From positions 24,265,688 to 24,329,687 of the forward strand of contig NC_063264.1 in NCBI RefSeq assembly GCF_019578655.1: 64,000 bases of DNA. Reading direction: 5' to 3'. Both the position numbers and the translations under genes were made by a program. Shown in pieces: positions 46,636 through 57,780 of this stretch. The DNA comes from Ricinus communis. Taxonomy: Eukaryota > Streptophyta > Magnoliopsida > Malpighiales > Euphorbiaceae. Every line of letters starts with the position of its first letter. Position 1 is the stretch's first letter. A model generated the notes under the pieces. That model was not told where the DNA came from, did not search any database, and saw only the letters and a program-made list of their open reading frames with translations.

Positions 46636-49125
46636 ATTGATTTGACACTAAAATATTAAAAAGAAAAGTATATAAAGTATAGAAGTATCATAAAAAACCA
46701 CATAATATGAAACTGCAAAATATAAAACTACATCAAAACTAATAAACAGTATTATCAAATTTATCAGTAATTTTTTAATAAAATAAAATGCATAATAGTC
46801 TTTTATTAAAAATAAACTACAAACCCATTTTTGCCAATGAGTAAGACGATATAATAAATTTTGTACTTACGAGCTTCTCATTTTCAAAGTCTTTTTTTTC
46901 CTCTCTCTAAAAACTAGGGTTTCCTTTTCTATTCCTCCTTTTGTAGTCGCCGACAACAACCTATTTTTTCTTCTTGTTTTATGTAGTTCTCATCCTTTTA
47001 TCATGTTTTTGTCTTACTCTAGCTAATATGGGCTCCTTCTAGGGATTTCTTTTATGTTATCTCTTATTTTCTCTTTCTTAATAGAGAAAGTCTAATTTTT
47101 TCTAGATTTATTAAAAATCAATGAAGAATAACAACTGTAAGGATTAGAAGATGCATTTCTAATGTTGAAATACAAAGAACATCTATGATTTTGTGATACA
47201 GAGTCCAAAATATGTTAGCGGTTGAAAATAGCAACAGCGGTTACGACTGAAAGCAGTGGTTGCCGTCTATGAATGTTAAATAATAGATGAGAATTTAGAG
47301 TTTCTTATTTAATATATGGATGGGCTTTTATATTGTTTTGGGCTATATGTAACTTTTTAGGCATTTAATTTCATATTTATTTTTCTATTTTAGTGTAGAT
47401 TATGATTGAGTGGCCCATTAATTAATCTACAAAATCCACTTGGAAATTTATTTTTTAAAGAAATATGGGTATTTTATTAATAAGAATTAACAAGTTTATC
47501 TTGACATAAAAAATAAAAATAAATATCAAATATTAAAAAATACATGTAAAGAAATTTACTAAATACAATTAGCTATCATGTTGATGGAGCAGTATATTAC
47601 AATTTTGCGTAAAGAACACTCCACTCAGTGGCATTAAGCCTCATATCAATTTTATAAGTGTCTTTTTGACTAATCTATTCCCATAGAGGGATAACTCAAT
47701 ACCCCTATAATAGAGGACCATAAAACTCCTATAGAAGGAGAATTCAACGTTTCCATAATAGAGGATCATAAAACTCCTCAAAAAAATAAGATTATTTATT
47801 TATTAATTAACTAATTAAAAAAAAAGAGACCATCACAAATTTAAAAATAATCGACTATGAACCAAAAGATGAGATTTTGATAAAAGAATAAAAAAAAAAC
47901 AAAAAATAAGAGAGGTGAATAGGTTTTCTTTTTTAAATTTTTGTGTTGGTTTGATTAAAGTGTATTAAGTTCTCACCCTTTCTTGTAATTTACCTATTTT
48001 AGTCTTTATGAAATCTAAAATCTACCTATTGGCCAAACTTGTCCTTTTAAATTACATACAACACAGGAGTGAAGAGTGGTCATCTCCCTTTAGCATAGAC
48101 TGGGGCAATGGCTCAATATACATAATGAGCGGTAGCAATTCATAAACTGCACAAGTGTATAGTCCAATTAATTTGCCTTCCTCCTACTGTCCACTTCATA
48201 TAATTTTTTTTTTAAAAAGCAATATAGAAAAATTTAAATTTCAAATAATGACTCCAAAAGTAGGCAGAGCTGTCTCCATTTCAGTTGAAAATTCAGAACC
48301 AATCCATAATTTGGCTTTAGCTTTGGATTTTCTAGTTACTGAATATACAGTGTGTTTCAGTTTTTCAAACATGAGATATTCTTGTCATACTGTAAATAAG
48401 ATTTATCATTTCAAATGTGCTCAGGAAAGCATGAATAAAGTTGATGAAATGGAGAAACAAGTTGTTTCACAAGCTTCTAAATAAGTTGATTCCTACACTT
48501 TTAAACAAGTTAGTTTGCCAGCCAACTTGCCACATAACCAATATTGCTATTTAATATTAAAAAACTTTCATTCAATAACTAATTTTACTATTTTTCTTCG
48601 CCACAACAAATTAGAAAATAATACAAACATATGAATTTTACGCGGTTAGCACATATTTTATTATTTAAAAATGTAACGAATATGTATCAATCATCTATTA
48701 ATTTAATACATAGATAGATATTTATATCAAAATTAAACAAGAATTTCTCTTTTCTTATAAATTCTTTGTCTTGAAAAGTTTTAGCAAAGAAGCAGCTCTT
48801 TGATTGTTATACGAATTATAAATTATATTTTATTTATCATTTTTAATAATTTTTTCTCTTTTAGCATCTGTACAGTAAGCCTCCTGACTATTTTATTCTA
48901 AAAATATTCGGATCTACAACCTCGTGAATATCCCAAACTAAAACCTTATGCTTGAATATGTTGTTTTCTTTGTTATGGTTTAGAATATAAATAGTGTCAT
49001 TGTTGAATCCATATTTTTGTGATTACCTATCTTTAAAAATATTGCTTTTTCTAAAAATGACATATTTACACTCAAAAATATAAAATTTTTATGAATAGAT
49101 TTTTAATCATGTAACCCATCTTACC
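46636..49125. other. Intergenic, no supported gene
   Basis: A/T-rich. Two copies of ATAATAGAGGANCATAAAACTCCT lie about 38 bases apart (near 47720 and 47758). An open frame of 109 codons at 48155-48484 (+), with QESMNKVDEMEKQVVSQ near its end, has no family that I recognise and no promoter support. It could be a gene scrap or chance. Confidence 0.35.
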
Positions 49126-49640
49126 TTTGTTCGTAATCTTTTGGCTACTGCTGCTATTAAGCAACGGCAACTCTTTCGGATGAACCTTTAAGAATGTTTT
49201 TCTTAATGGTAACTTGCAAGAAGAAGTCTATATGCAATCTCTAATCGGGTCTTTCAATCTTTCTAAGAAGGTTATTGGCTTCAACACGTTACTCTGTTGT
49301 GGACTTAAACAAGCCTCTCTCAGGCCAAATTTTTAAAAAGAAAAATGATTGTATAGTCTAAGTGTATGTCCTCACCTATACATTAAACTGATAAATGATT
49401 TATATATATTAATTACTTTTAAATAATAGAGTATGTGTCAATCATTCAATACTACAGTGTTTATATATATATATATATATATCTATATGCACATGGCATT
49501 TTCTTATTCGTTACAGTGTATACACCAAATATAGATAAATTTTCCTTTGTAAAATTCAACTATTCTCAGCTTTGTTTCATTTCCATGGTATTGTTCTATC
49601 ATTTTCATATATGGATGACATGATTATTAGAAGTGATGAA
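49126..49640 (+). pseudogene. Copia reverse-transcriptase fragment split by a MITE
   Basis: On plus, NVFLNGNLQEEVYMQ (about 49193-49238, across a frame break) and GLKQASL (about 49300) are the conserved copia RT residues. After a foreign insert, the catalytic loop appears as SYMDDMIIRSDE near 49607-49642. Stops are frequent. The insert is the Stowaway-like element at 49353-49533. Confidence 0.7.
49353..49533. mobile_element. Stowaway-like MITE, copy 2
   Basis: Resembles 37269-37431: GTGTATGTCCTCACCTATACAT near the left end and GTGTATACACCAAATATA at the right. It contains a (TA)n expansion (about 49460-49483) not seen in copy 1. Inserted within a copia RT fragment. Confidence 0.65.
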
Positions 49641-52000
49641 ACAGATTGGTGTTTCAGCATTTTGAGATGAGAGGAATAAGCAGTAGATTAGACCGATTAA
49701 CTGTGTTTTAGTTTTGGGTAGATGGGAGTCCTCTCTAATTGCCTAAAGAGTAGTTAGCAATTATACATTGAGTGGTCCACATAGATAGAGTGCCAATATA
49801 TATAATATGGGCATATATATGACAAATTCCTACTTATTCAGCAGGCCGTAGCAAATAATTCAGCACTACATCTCAGCAAGTAAAATTAAGAGCAAGCAAT
49901 AGGCATGGGAAAATCGTGCCTTGGGCAGGAAACCTTTTGTTGAAAAAAAGAAGAACCATCAAGAGGACATTTTCTTTTGTTTCCTAGAATATGATATTAT
50001 AAAAAGAGATGTGATGCTAATAGCTTAATGGTACTGAAATCTTTCTGAATACTAATCGAAATTCCATTGAAAATAAGAAAAGAGAAAAATATGGTATCAA
50101 TTTAACTTCAATTAATAGGAGAATTAATATTTCAAGTGGTTGGTGATTTATTTTTCACTTAATTAAACTAAATGTGATTCCCATGACCAATACTCATTAT
50201 ATGATTTAGTCCAAATGCATATTTATATTCCTGAACTTTGATCATTTAGTCCAGTTAACCTTTTAACTTTCAATTTAATATAATAAATACTTGAACTTGT
50301 TTTTCTGTGATATTTTAAAACTTTTTGATATGTGTCTTCATTTAATACGTTCATAAATATTGTACAAAGGTATTTAAATATTGCTAAAAAATAAAATTCA
50401 AGTGCATATTAGATTAAATTAAAAGTTCTAGATGTTTAGATATTAAAAAATAAATAAATAAAATTCAGATGTCTATTTAAGTTAAATAAAAAGTTAAAGT
50501 ATTAAATCGACTAATTGATACAAATACAGAGGTATAACTATATATTTAGCCTATAATTTATAAATGTAGAAAAATGAGAGTAGGGTATGAGCCTTTACAT
50601 TAGGAAAATTATTTAATTAGTAAAACTCTTAAGACTCACTTATAAAAGTTATTTCTATATCTCTTCTTCTTTTTATTATCCTTTTTATGAAATTTCTTAT
50701 TTTTTACCATTTTTCGATTGTCTTTCAAAATTCTTTTTCTTTTTATTTTATATTTGTATATTTTGATTGACGAGTACTTTTTTTTTTTTTAAGGATTTTT
50801 TTGTTATTTTTAGTTGTTATTCAAATTTTGTGAATCTTCCTTCATGGATGTCTTGATTTTCTTTGTGGAGTTTGTGACCATATTTTCTATGAGATTAAAT
50901 TTTGGATGTACTTTTAGAAATTAATAAATCTAAAAAATTAATAATGAAAATATTTTTATTTATTGATATTTCTACAGTAAGACTCATTTAAAAATTAAAA
51001 TAATTTATAATTTGAAATAATCAATGAGTGGAGAGTATTGATCATCAAATTATAAATTAAATAAGTTTTATCAACAATTCAAGGAGATAAATATAAATTT
51101 TTGATATTTAAGTAAAAAAATTATTGTATTTATTTTTATTTTTATCACCGATCAAATTGTACTATAATTGTCAATAAATTAAAGATTGAGTCTATATTAA
51201 AGAAAGAAAGAAAAAAAGAGTTAATTAACAATGGTGCAAGTAAAATTAGTCCAGAAATCACCTCAAGTTTATTTTAAAAAAGGAAAAGAAATTAAATTCG
51301 AAAAGAATGCTCAAGTTAAGAGGTTATATTTTGAGCTAAATTTTATGAAAATTGAAGAACAATGCTATAAAACTGGCCTAAAGGAACATTTAAATTATGG
51401 GGGTGATATTCTTCCATAGTTGCTAAATTTATAATTAATTTTTTTCCCATGAATATAGGTCAAATACAAAAGAAATCCCTAATTAGATAATAATTAGAAA
51501 GTACCTTATTGGTATTATTATTTTAATAAATAGTGTTTTCAAGTTCGAATCTCATTAGCCATCAATATTAGTAATATTGATAAAAATTTGTTGCATATTA
51601 CGATGAAAGATATAATAAGATGATTAATTTTTGATGAATTTTGAAAGAGAAAATAGAAAGAAGATAAAACAAATTAAGATTTTTATATAATATTTATATT
51701 TTCCCACTTATAAGCTTTTAAAACTTTGCTAATTAAGTAAGAGTGCTTCTTCAGGTGATGATTTTATGATGTTAAAGCCAACTTTGCCTCTTGTTTAGCC
51801 CACCCAATCATAAACAAATAAACAAATTGACAGGAGATGCTACTTACAGGAAGATTCAAGTAGAGCACACAGCAAAAAATCAACAACAATCTTTTACATG
51901 ATTTTCACCTAATTGAATCAACATCATTAAATGAAAGAGAAGATAATTTTACATTAATCATGCAGTTAAGAACCCATATATATTCTTACTTAGACTTACA
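49641..52000. other. AT-rich intergenic with one foldback
   Basis: A foldback lies at about 50207-50551 (left TAGTCCAAATGCATATTTAT, right end complementary in diverged form: GTATAACTATATATTTAGCC). An open frame of 62 codons at 51231-51419 shows no known motif. Otherwise nothing recognised. Confidence 0.4.
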
Positions 52001-52011
52001 TGATGAGTAAG

Positions 52012-52374
52012 CTAGAAGATAAGACTATGAAGAGAAGGCTGGTAAGATATGAGAAGGAAAAGAAGAGCAAGCACACAAGCTACACCCCAAGGTGAGCCTC
52101 CAGCTCTATGGAAGGCACCAGGCTCAGACCCAGGCATTGGAATGCTGAAATGGCTTCCTGAAGAGAGCCAGTGAACTGCAATGACTAAGACCAAAGGAGA
52201 AATGACTAGCAGTCTTTCCAAGAGTTCAGATGCTGTAGACATTATTGCATCATAAACTAAATAACCCAAGAACCCACAGAAGAGCACAGTGGCTGCCATG
52301 AGTAGCCATTCCCTTGAGAAACTGAAGCTTGAAGAGGGTCCTGCTCCTTGGACTGCAAAAGAAGAAGAAGCCAT
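52012..52374 (-). CDS. Small three-helix membrane protein, HRAGGSPWG family (copy 2)
   Basis: An intronless frame of 120 residues of unknown function. After a Ser-rich N-terminus (residues 3-20), hydrophobic segments lie at about 23-43, 56-72 and 98-112. The signature HRAGGSPWGVA is at residues 89-99, followed by LFLLISYQPSLHS. The layout and signature match the plus-strand gene at 24906-25274, with the central (V)HWLSSG also shared. Outside these blocks the two differ strongly, so they are old paralogs or distant family members, not a recent duplicate. The start is the first ATG of the frame, with a TATA-like box about 95 bases upstream. The protein ends soon after the third helix, lacking the RWFPL tail of copy 1. 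Confidence 0.87.
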   Translation of the reverse strand: MASSSFAVQGAGPSSSFSFSREWLLMAATVLFCGFLGYLVYDAIMSTASELLERLLVISPLVLVIAVHWLSSGSHFSIPMPGSEPGAFHRAGGSPWGVACVLALLFLLISYQPSLHSLIF

Positions 52375-52465
52375 AAGCTTGGAGAAGAAATTTGTATTCT
52401 TTGAGAGGAAAGGAAATGACTATTGCTTCCTTCAAGTTGTAGCCAAAAATAAAAACAGTAGTGGT

Positions 52466-52478
52466 GCTTAAATATACA
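52466..52478 (-). promoter_or_regulatory. TATA-like box of the minus-strand membrane protein gene
   Basis: On minus, GTATATTTAAGCA lies about 95 bases upstream of the ATG at 52374, a normal position for a short leader. Confidence 0.5.
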
Positions 52479-53231
52479 TGGATTTATGGATCCTGAATCC
52501 TGAGTTCAGGCCCTCTGTGTTAGGTAACTCTTGTCTACACCAAGTGCGTGTTTGTTTCTGTTGGATTCTTTTTTAGTACAATTTTGTTGTGCTTTAAACT
52601 TTTGACATATGATTCATTTCTTGTAGTGGTAATATTGAAGGTACAATAATTCACCAAGTCTATCACTTGAAATTTGACTCTTCATGTGTTTAAAAAAAAA
52701 GCCACATATCATCAATTATTTACTGCCTTTAAGGGACAAAAAGAAAATCTATTCAGAAAAAAACATGTTATAAAAGTTTAAAGAAAAATAAAAATAAGTA
52801 TCTAGAGATAAAAGAGAAAATATTGCATTATTATAAAATCCAATTATGGATTTAAATTCAATATAAATTAAAAAGATGATAACAAAATATTAAAAATATT
52901 TAACCGTTTGAAATTAAATATTTTTATTTAGCTAATTTAAAACTCTATTTATTTTAATTTTATTTGAGATTAGAAGTCAACCATCTAAATTTAAAAAGAC
53001 CCTAACTCAAAATTTTTTGAGCTCGAAACGATCTAAACTCAAAATGATATAGAATTCCAAAATAAATTCTTAAAAAATTATGAAATTTAATAATTGGGTA
53101 GGTAAAGTTTGTTACAAAAGCAATACCTAAGAAGAATTAGATTGCTTTCCTAGAAAAAGAAAAAAAGAAGAATTAGATTACCTAATTTATTGGAGAAAAA
53201 TTACAAATTTAGTATTTTAATTTTTCTGTTT
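52479..53231. other. Intergenic, nothing recognised
   Basis: Upstream flank of the minus-strand gene followed by A/T-rich spacer. Confidence 0.4.
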
Positions 53232-54271
53232 TTTCTATATTTGTGTTTAAACTATTTTTTTATTCAATTAAGGTTAAATTATCTTTACCGTCCTTGAATT
53301 TTTAGCCTTAGTATCACTAAAGTCCCTAAAATTAAATTTGTAATTCTAAACTCTCTAAACTTTGATTTTAATAACACTAAACTCTTTACTGTTAATTTTT
53401 ATTGACCATATTAATAGAAAGCTGACGAGACAATTAAGGTGGTAATTTAGAGAAAAATAAAGATTCATGTCATTAAATGAGATATATAAGTGGCACATGT
53501 AACACCTATTTTCTCTTTTCTTTAACTACAAGAAAATGTTTCTCATATTTTTTTAGAAGACAAATACAAAAAATACCTATCTAACATTAACAATACAAAT
53601 AGAAATATTAACTCAATATAACATTGAACACCTATATCAATCACTTTTTTTTTGTTAACAACCCATTAAAAAAAATCCAATCTATGACACCATTGAATAT
53701 CAAATCAGTAGTTGAACCCAGACAACCACATGCTCCAAGGAACAACCACATTGCACTCCAAAGAACAACCACATTGAGTCAAGATGGTACAACCTACACC
53801 GGCGACTGTATCACATGCCATATGGTGGCAGTGCCACTGATAAGAGGAATCAGAAAAGTGTAACATGGGTTGTATAGGATAGTGGTGGTAGTGAGACGAT
53901 GTCGAAGAGAAGAATACAACTATTAAGACACCGAGAAGATTGACAACTGCATCCTTAACTGAGGCAGCGATTGAAGGGAAGAGGCCAAGTCGGCGACCTC
54001 TTTAGCAGCCCTGGCAACAAAGGAGAGGATAAAACCGATTCAAATGGAGTACTTTTAAAGAAAGAAGTAACGAGTCAAAAAGGTTAGTTTAAAAAAGAAA
54101 GGGTAAGAAAAAAGGAGGCTCTTCCTCCCCTTACTTTTTTTTAATATTAAGCTATATATATATATATATATATATAGAACAAAAGACATAGAAGAGTTTG
54201 AATTATGAAATTAAATGAAATTTTTTATGGTGATCTTATTTGCTTAAAAATTCTTATGGGCTTTATTTTTT

Positions 54272-54332
<61 letters not shown>

Positions 54333-54620
54333 AAGAGAGAGAGATGAGAGAGATAGAGAGAAAATAAGTGGAATATGTTATTGACATGTCCCACTTAATA
54401 ATTGGCCTTTTATTTTATTTTTTTTTAAATTGCCACTTGAATTGATTTTCAGCTTTTCTGTTAGTGTGGTTAAGAGAAATTGACAGTAAAATCTCTTTTA
54501 GAGGGTCTAGTGTTACAAATTAAAACTTAATGACTTTAGTGATATTAGAGCCAAAATTCAAGGAGGGGAAGAGTTATTTAGCCTCAATTAAATATATGAA
54601 CCAACTAAAAATATTCAATA
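53232..54620. mobile_element. Long-TIR foldback element with non-repetitive interior
   Basis: The left arm (about 53268-53480, with CCTTGAATTTTTAGCC, ATCACTAAAGTCCCTAAAA, GAAAGCTGA) recurs inverted at about 54380-54590 (GGCTNTAATATCACTAAAGT and AGAAAAGCTGA read on minus). The arms are about 210-230 bases. The interior (53640-54110) is less A/T-rich than the arms and carries a short frame. It also holds a (TA)n and a large GA repeat. Long arms around unique sequence are typical of Mutator-like elements that carry host fragments; that is inference, since no transposase or 9-bp duplication was found. Confidence 0.65.
54274..54330 (+). repeat. (GA)n microsatellite
   Basis: 57 bases of uninterrupted GA, then an imperfect GA-rich tail to about 54361. 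It lies inside the foldback element. Confidence 0.95.
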
Positions 54621-54899
54621 TGGTGTCTCGGGGCAGTTTTACAAGTTAAAAAATTTATGTCTTATTTTAAATAATAAATTGATTTAAGTATTCTTTTTTA
54701 AAAAAAATTTATTTTTTTTATTTTTCTTCTTCTTTCTTTTCTTTTTTTTTTAATCCATTTCCAACGCTTTTTATCAAATATATTTTTTTTTCTCAAGACA
54801 TTAAAAGAAAGAAAATAATAAAACAATCATTCATCCAAATGAAAAATTGAAAAGAAATTAAATGCTATTTTTTTATATTTTTATTTTCTTGCATTTTTC

Positions 54900-55285
54900 T
54901 GTTTTTTTTTTATTTTGGTATATAAACTATTTTCTATTCATTTAAGGATTAAATTATCTTTATCATCCCTAAATTTTAGCTTTACTATCACTATAGTCCC
55001 TAAAATTAAATTTGTAATACTAAACTCTCTGAACTTTGATTTTAGTAACATTTAAACTTCCTAATATCAATTTTCGTTAACTATACTAACAGAAAGCTGA
55101 CAAGGTAGTTGAGATGGTAATTTAGAAAAGAAAATAAAGATCCATATCATTAAATGAAATATATCAACGACACGTGTACCATCTATTTTCATTTTTCTTT
55201 AACTGTAACAATGTGATTTTCTCACTTTCTTTTAGATGACAAATATAAAAAAAGTACCTATCTAACATTAACAACAACAAAAAAA
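54900..55285 (+). mobile_element. Second copy of the foldback element's left arm
   Basis: Resembles 53210-53600 in the same orientation (CACTATAGTCCCTAAAATTA, AACAGAAAGCTGACAAGG, TACCTATCTAACATTAACAA). No matching right arm follows, so this is a half element. Confidence 0.7.
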
Positions 55286-55439
55286 TAAATGATTTTATGA
55301 TATCCATTTCTACATTTCATTATTTTCTCATTTTTATTTCTTTCTTGTATACGTAAAAGAGGCATTAAGAAATAATGACATCCTAAATCTCATACTAGTA
55401 TTGTGAAGATTGAAAAAATTGATTATTTTAGGTAGAACA

Positions 55440-56110
55440 GTAAAGAAATCAAATTTTTCATAAGCTATTCAGAGTTCGATTTAATGAAAAGTTTGATTGA
55501 AATTGTTTATTAAATTAATTGAGTCGAGAGCTCGATCTCAATAACTTTATTGAACTGAATTTGAACTTGAGAAAATTTAGCTTATTAGTTCTCATATTTG
55601 CTCGTTGGTTGACTTCAAGCAAGCTTATATCCTACTTGTAAGCTCAAGATCAATTTATTTAAAAATCTCATATTATGAGCAAACTCATGTATAATGTAGT
55701 ACTCATGTGATGGTCGAGTTTGATATTAAATTAATTTTATTTTTAAGTTTAAAATCTTTTATATATATAGTATACAAATATATTATAAATATATATTTTT
55801 ATATATAATTCCCATATAATATACATTTTATATATACTATTAGTAATTATAATATTTATTATATAGTAATAATAATTAATATTAAAAATATTTAATAAGT
55901 TTGAGTCTTTTTTATTATTTAAAAGTTAAATTCAAATTTAAATTGTTTAATACAGTAAATAAGCTATTTACAAATTAAACTTGAGACACTTGCGAGCTCA
56001 ATAATTTTAAAATAAACGGATTTCTAGTTTAAACATAAAAGCTTATATTAAATTTAAGCTTTTGCCAAATTTAATTAAACTAAACTCGAGCTCGAGTTTG
56101 TCAAAATAAC
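55440..56110. mobile_element. Probable non-autonomous DNA transposon rich in GAGCTC motifs
   Basis: Sub-terminal blocks such as GAGTCGAGAGCTCGATCTC (left) and AACTCGAGCTCGAGTTTG (right) surround an A/T-rich interior without a coding frame. Similar in style to 25826-26385. Ends not resolved. Confidence 0.4.
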
Positions 56111-56298
56111 TTTAATTTCGGTAATATTTGAAAATAAGATTGTTGATACTAAACATGTTGATAATATCGGTTGAAAAAAATAAAGATGTTGATACTAAAC
56201 ATTTTCTTTTTCTCCAGGCATAATAAAATAAGCTTAGGTTTCTTCATTTTTAACAGAGGCACAAGCAAGGCAACGCCAATTTGGTTTCCAATTCCACC

Positions 56299-56416
56299 AT
56301 GAAAGGGAAGGAGATATCTTCACCAACCATCAAATCCACCAATAACAATGTCATCAACAAGCCCTTCTTCAGGCCAGCTCAAGATGACACTAAACCTCCA
56401 CTTCAAGACCCAGTAA

Positions 56417-56465
<49 letters not shown>

Positions 56466-56667
56466 AAGTCATGCTTTGGAGTTCCTGATTCCTTTTCTAT
56501 GGTTATATGCTAAATCCTTCGTATTGGGTTTGTTTCTTTTTTGTTTGTTTTTCTTTTTCTTTGTAAAATAAAATTTGCAGATTCTGAGGTCGGACCCAAT
56601 TGAGACAGAGGAAGCAATGCTGCGCTTGCCCCCTTTCCCTATCCTCAAACCCAGACCCCAATCTTAG
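56299..56667 (+). CDS. Conserved 66-residue plant protein, two exons
   Basis: A very small gene. Exon 1 (56299-56412, 38 codons) begins MKGKEISSPTIK and ends KPPLQDP. The intron 56413-56580 runs from GTAACT to TTTGCAG. Exon 2 (56581-56667) reads ILRSDPIETEEAMLRLPPF and on to KPRPQS before TAG. The junction restores DTKPPLQDP-ILRSDPIETEEA, a motif I recall from short uncharacterised proteins in many plants. The phase-0 splice, consensus sites and conserved junction support a real gene despite its size. The N-terminal half is basic and disordered-looking; the C-terminal half is acidic then proline-rich. There is no membrane segment or signal peptide. Function is unknown. LINE debris begins about 220 bases downstream. 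Confidence 0.8.
56417..56466 (+). repeat. Compound (CT)n(CA)n microsatellite in the small gene's intron
   Basis: About 12 CT units followed directly by about 13 CA units, starting four bases after the first base of the splice donor. The intron is only 168 bases, so length changes here alter a large part of it. Confidence 0.95.
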
Positions 56668-56884
56668 TGTGGGTTTCTTTGATTGAATTTGGCTTTTCTA
56701 TTTTGCATTTATCAGGTTTCATTATAGTTATCATATGTGTTTGCTGTGGGTTAAAATGTCTGAGCAGACATGTTGTTTTGTATCTTATGTTTGTGTTAAA
56801 AAAAAAAAAACAAAACAAAAGAAAATTTGTTAGTGAAAATATCCTCTATAAACATATGGAAAGAAAAATTGATAAATTTTGTTG

Positions 56885-57780
56885 CTAGTTATTTTGTTTG
56901 GTTCATTGGAACCCAATGGAAGGAGAGGTGGTTTAATATTGCTTGGAGTGTGGTTTGTGGGAGGAAATGTGAAGGTGTGGGCTTGGTGTTAAAGATTTGA
57001 CAATTAGGAAGAAAGCAGCTGTAAGCAAACATATCGGGAATTCATTGCTTGTATAAGTCTTTTCTGTGTGCAATGAGTTACCGATAATAAATTGAAATTG
57101 CGTAGCTTTTTTTTTTTTTTTTTTGGTGGGAATTACCAAGCCATTTTCTGCTAGTTGGGTTTTGGAGGCATTTACTGAAGTTGAGAGCAGAGATCAAATC
57201 TTGTTTTGATTACATTGTGGGTAATGGTAAGCAGACTAGTTCTTGGTATGACCCATGGCTACACGAGAAACCTATTCTGGACCATTTCCCTAGTATTAAA
57301 TCTAAGGGATGCTGATGTACCAAAAATTGCTGATGTTTGGAGAAATAGATGTTGGAGGTTCCCTGATCCCTTGAATGAAGAAACCTTATCTGCCTGGGAG
57401 TTTATAAGAACAATAATTTTGTTGTCAGAAGGAATGAGGAAGATTGTGTTATATGCAGGAACTCTACTTCTGGATAGTTTAGGATTGCTTCCACTTATGG
57501 TACTCTTAGATGTAGCTTTCCTAAAGTTAGTTGGTGGAAAATTGTACCTATCCTCAGTGCATTCCTAGATACAGTTTCGTATTATGGCTGGCAATTCATT
57601 AAAGACTTGTAAGTCTAGATTGCACGGATGGGAATTAGTGCTGATGACTCTTCTGTCTTGTGTAATTTTCTAGTTTTCTGAACAATCACAAATTTTAGGG
57701 AAGGTTTGCGATCCATCCCGGGGCTTGAACGCCCTGGCCACCAGGCTACTGCCTGGTGTTTTTTTTTTTTTTTTTTTCTA
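56885..57780 (+). pseudogene. LINE fragment with zinc-binding RT tail (zf-RVT)
   Basis: On plus, broken frames read VGLGVKDLTIRKKAAVSKHI (about 56970-57030; family form GGLGLRDL...). Further on are LRAEIKSCFDYIVGNGKQTS (about 57183-57240), then SWYDPWLHEKPILDHFP. These two blocks lie in the C-terminal part of plant L1-type reverse transcriptases. A run of T at 57106-57123 interrupts the sequence, and many stops are present. The end near 57720-57780 (CCAGGCTACTGCCTGGTG and a T-run) resembles plant LINE 3' ends. It lies just beyond the small gene at 56299-56667. Confidence 0.7.

Noticed and set aside
48155..48484. Plus-strand frame of 109 codons as a possible gene
   Set aside because: It has no recognised motif, splice context or conserved feature. 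Kept only as a note in the spacer entry.
51231..51419. Plus-strand frame of 62 codons rich in Lys
   Set aside because: A/T-rich sequence makes Lys-rich frames by chance. No family resemblance or TATA support.
51545..51570. tRNA-like B box (AAGTTCGAATCTC)
   Set aside because: The matching A box and cloverleaf arms are absent, and the flanks are A/T-rich. At most a trace of a SINE.
57700..57765. GC-rich block with CCAGGCTACTGCCTGG as a possible SINE or structured RNA
   Set aside because: Its position after LINE zf-RVT sequence and before a T-run fits a LINE 3' end better. No independent evidence of an RNA gene.
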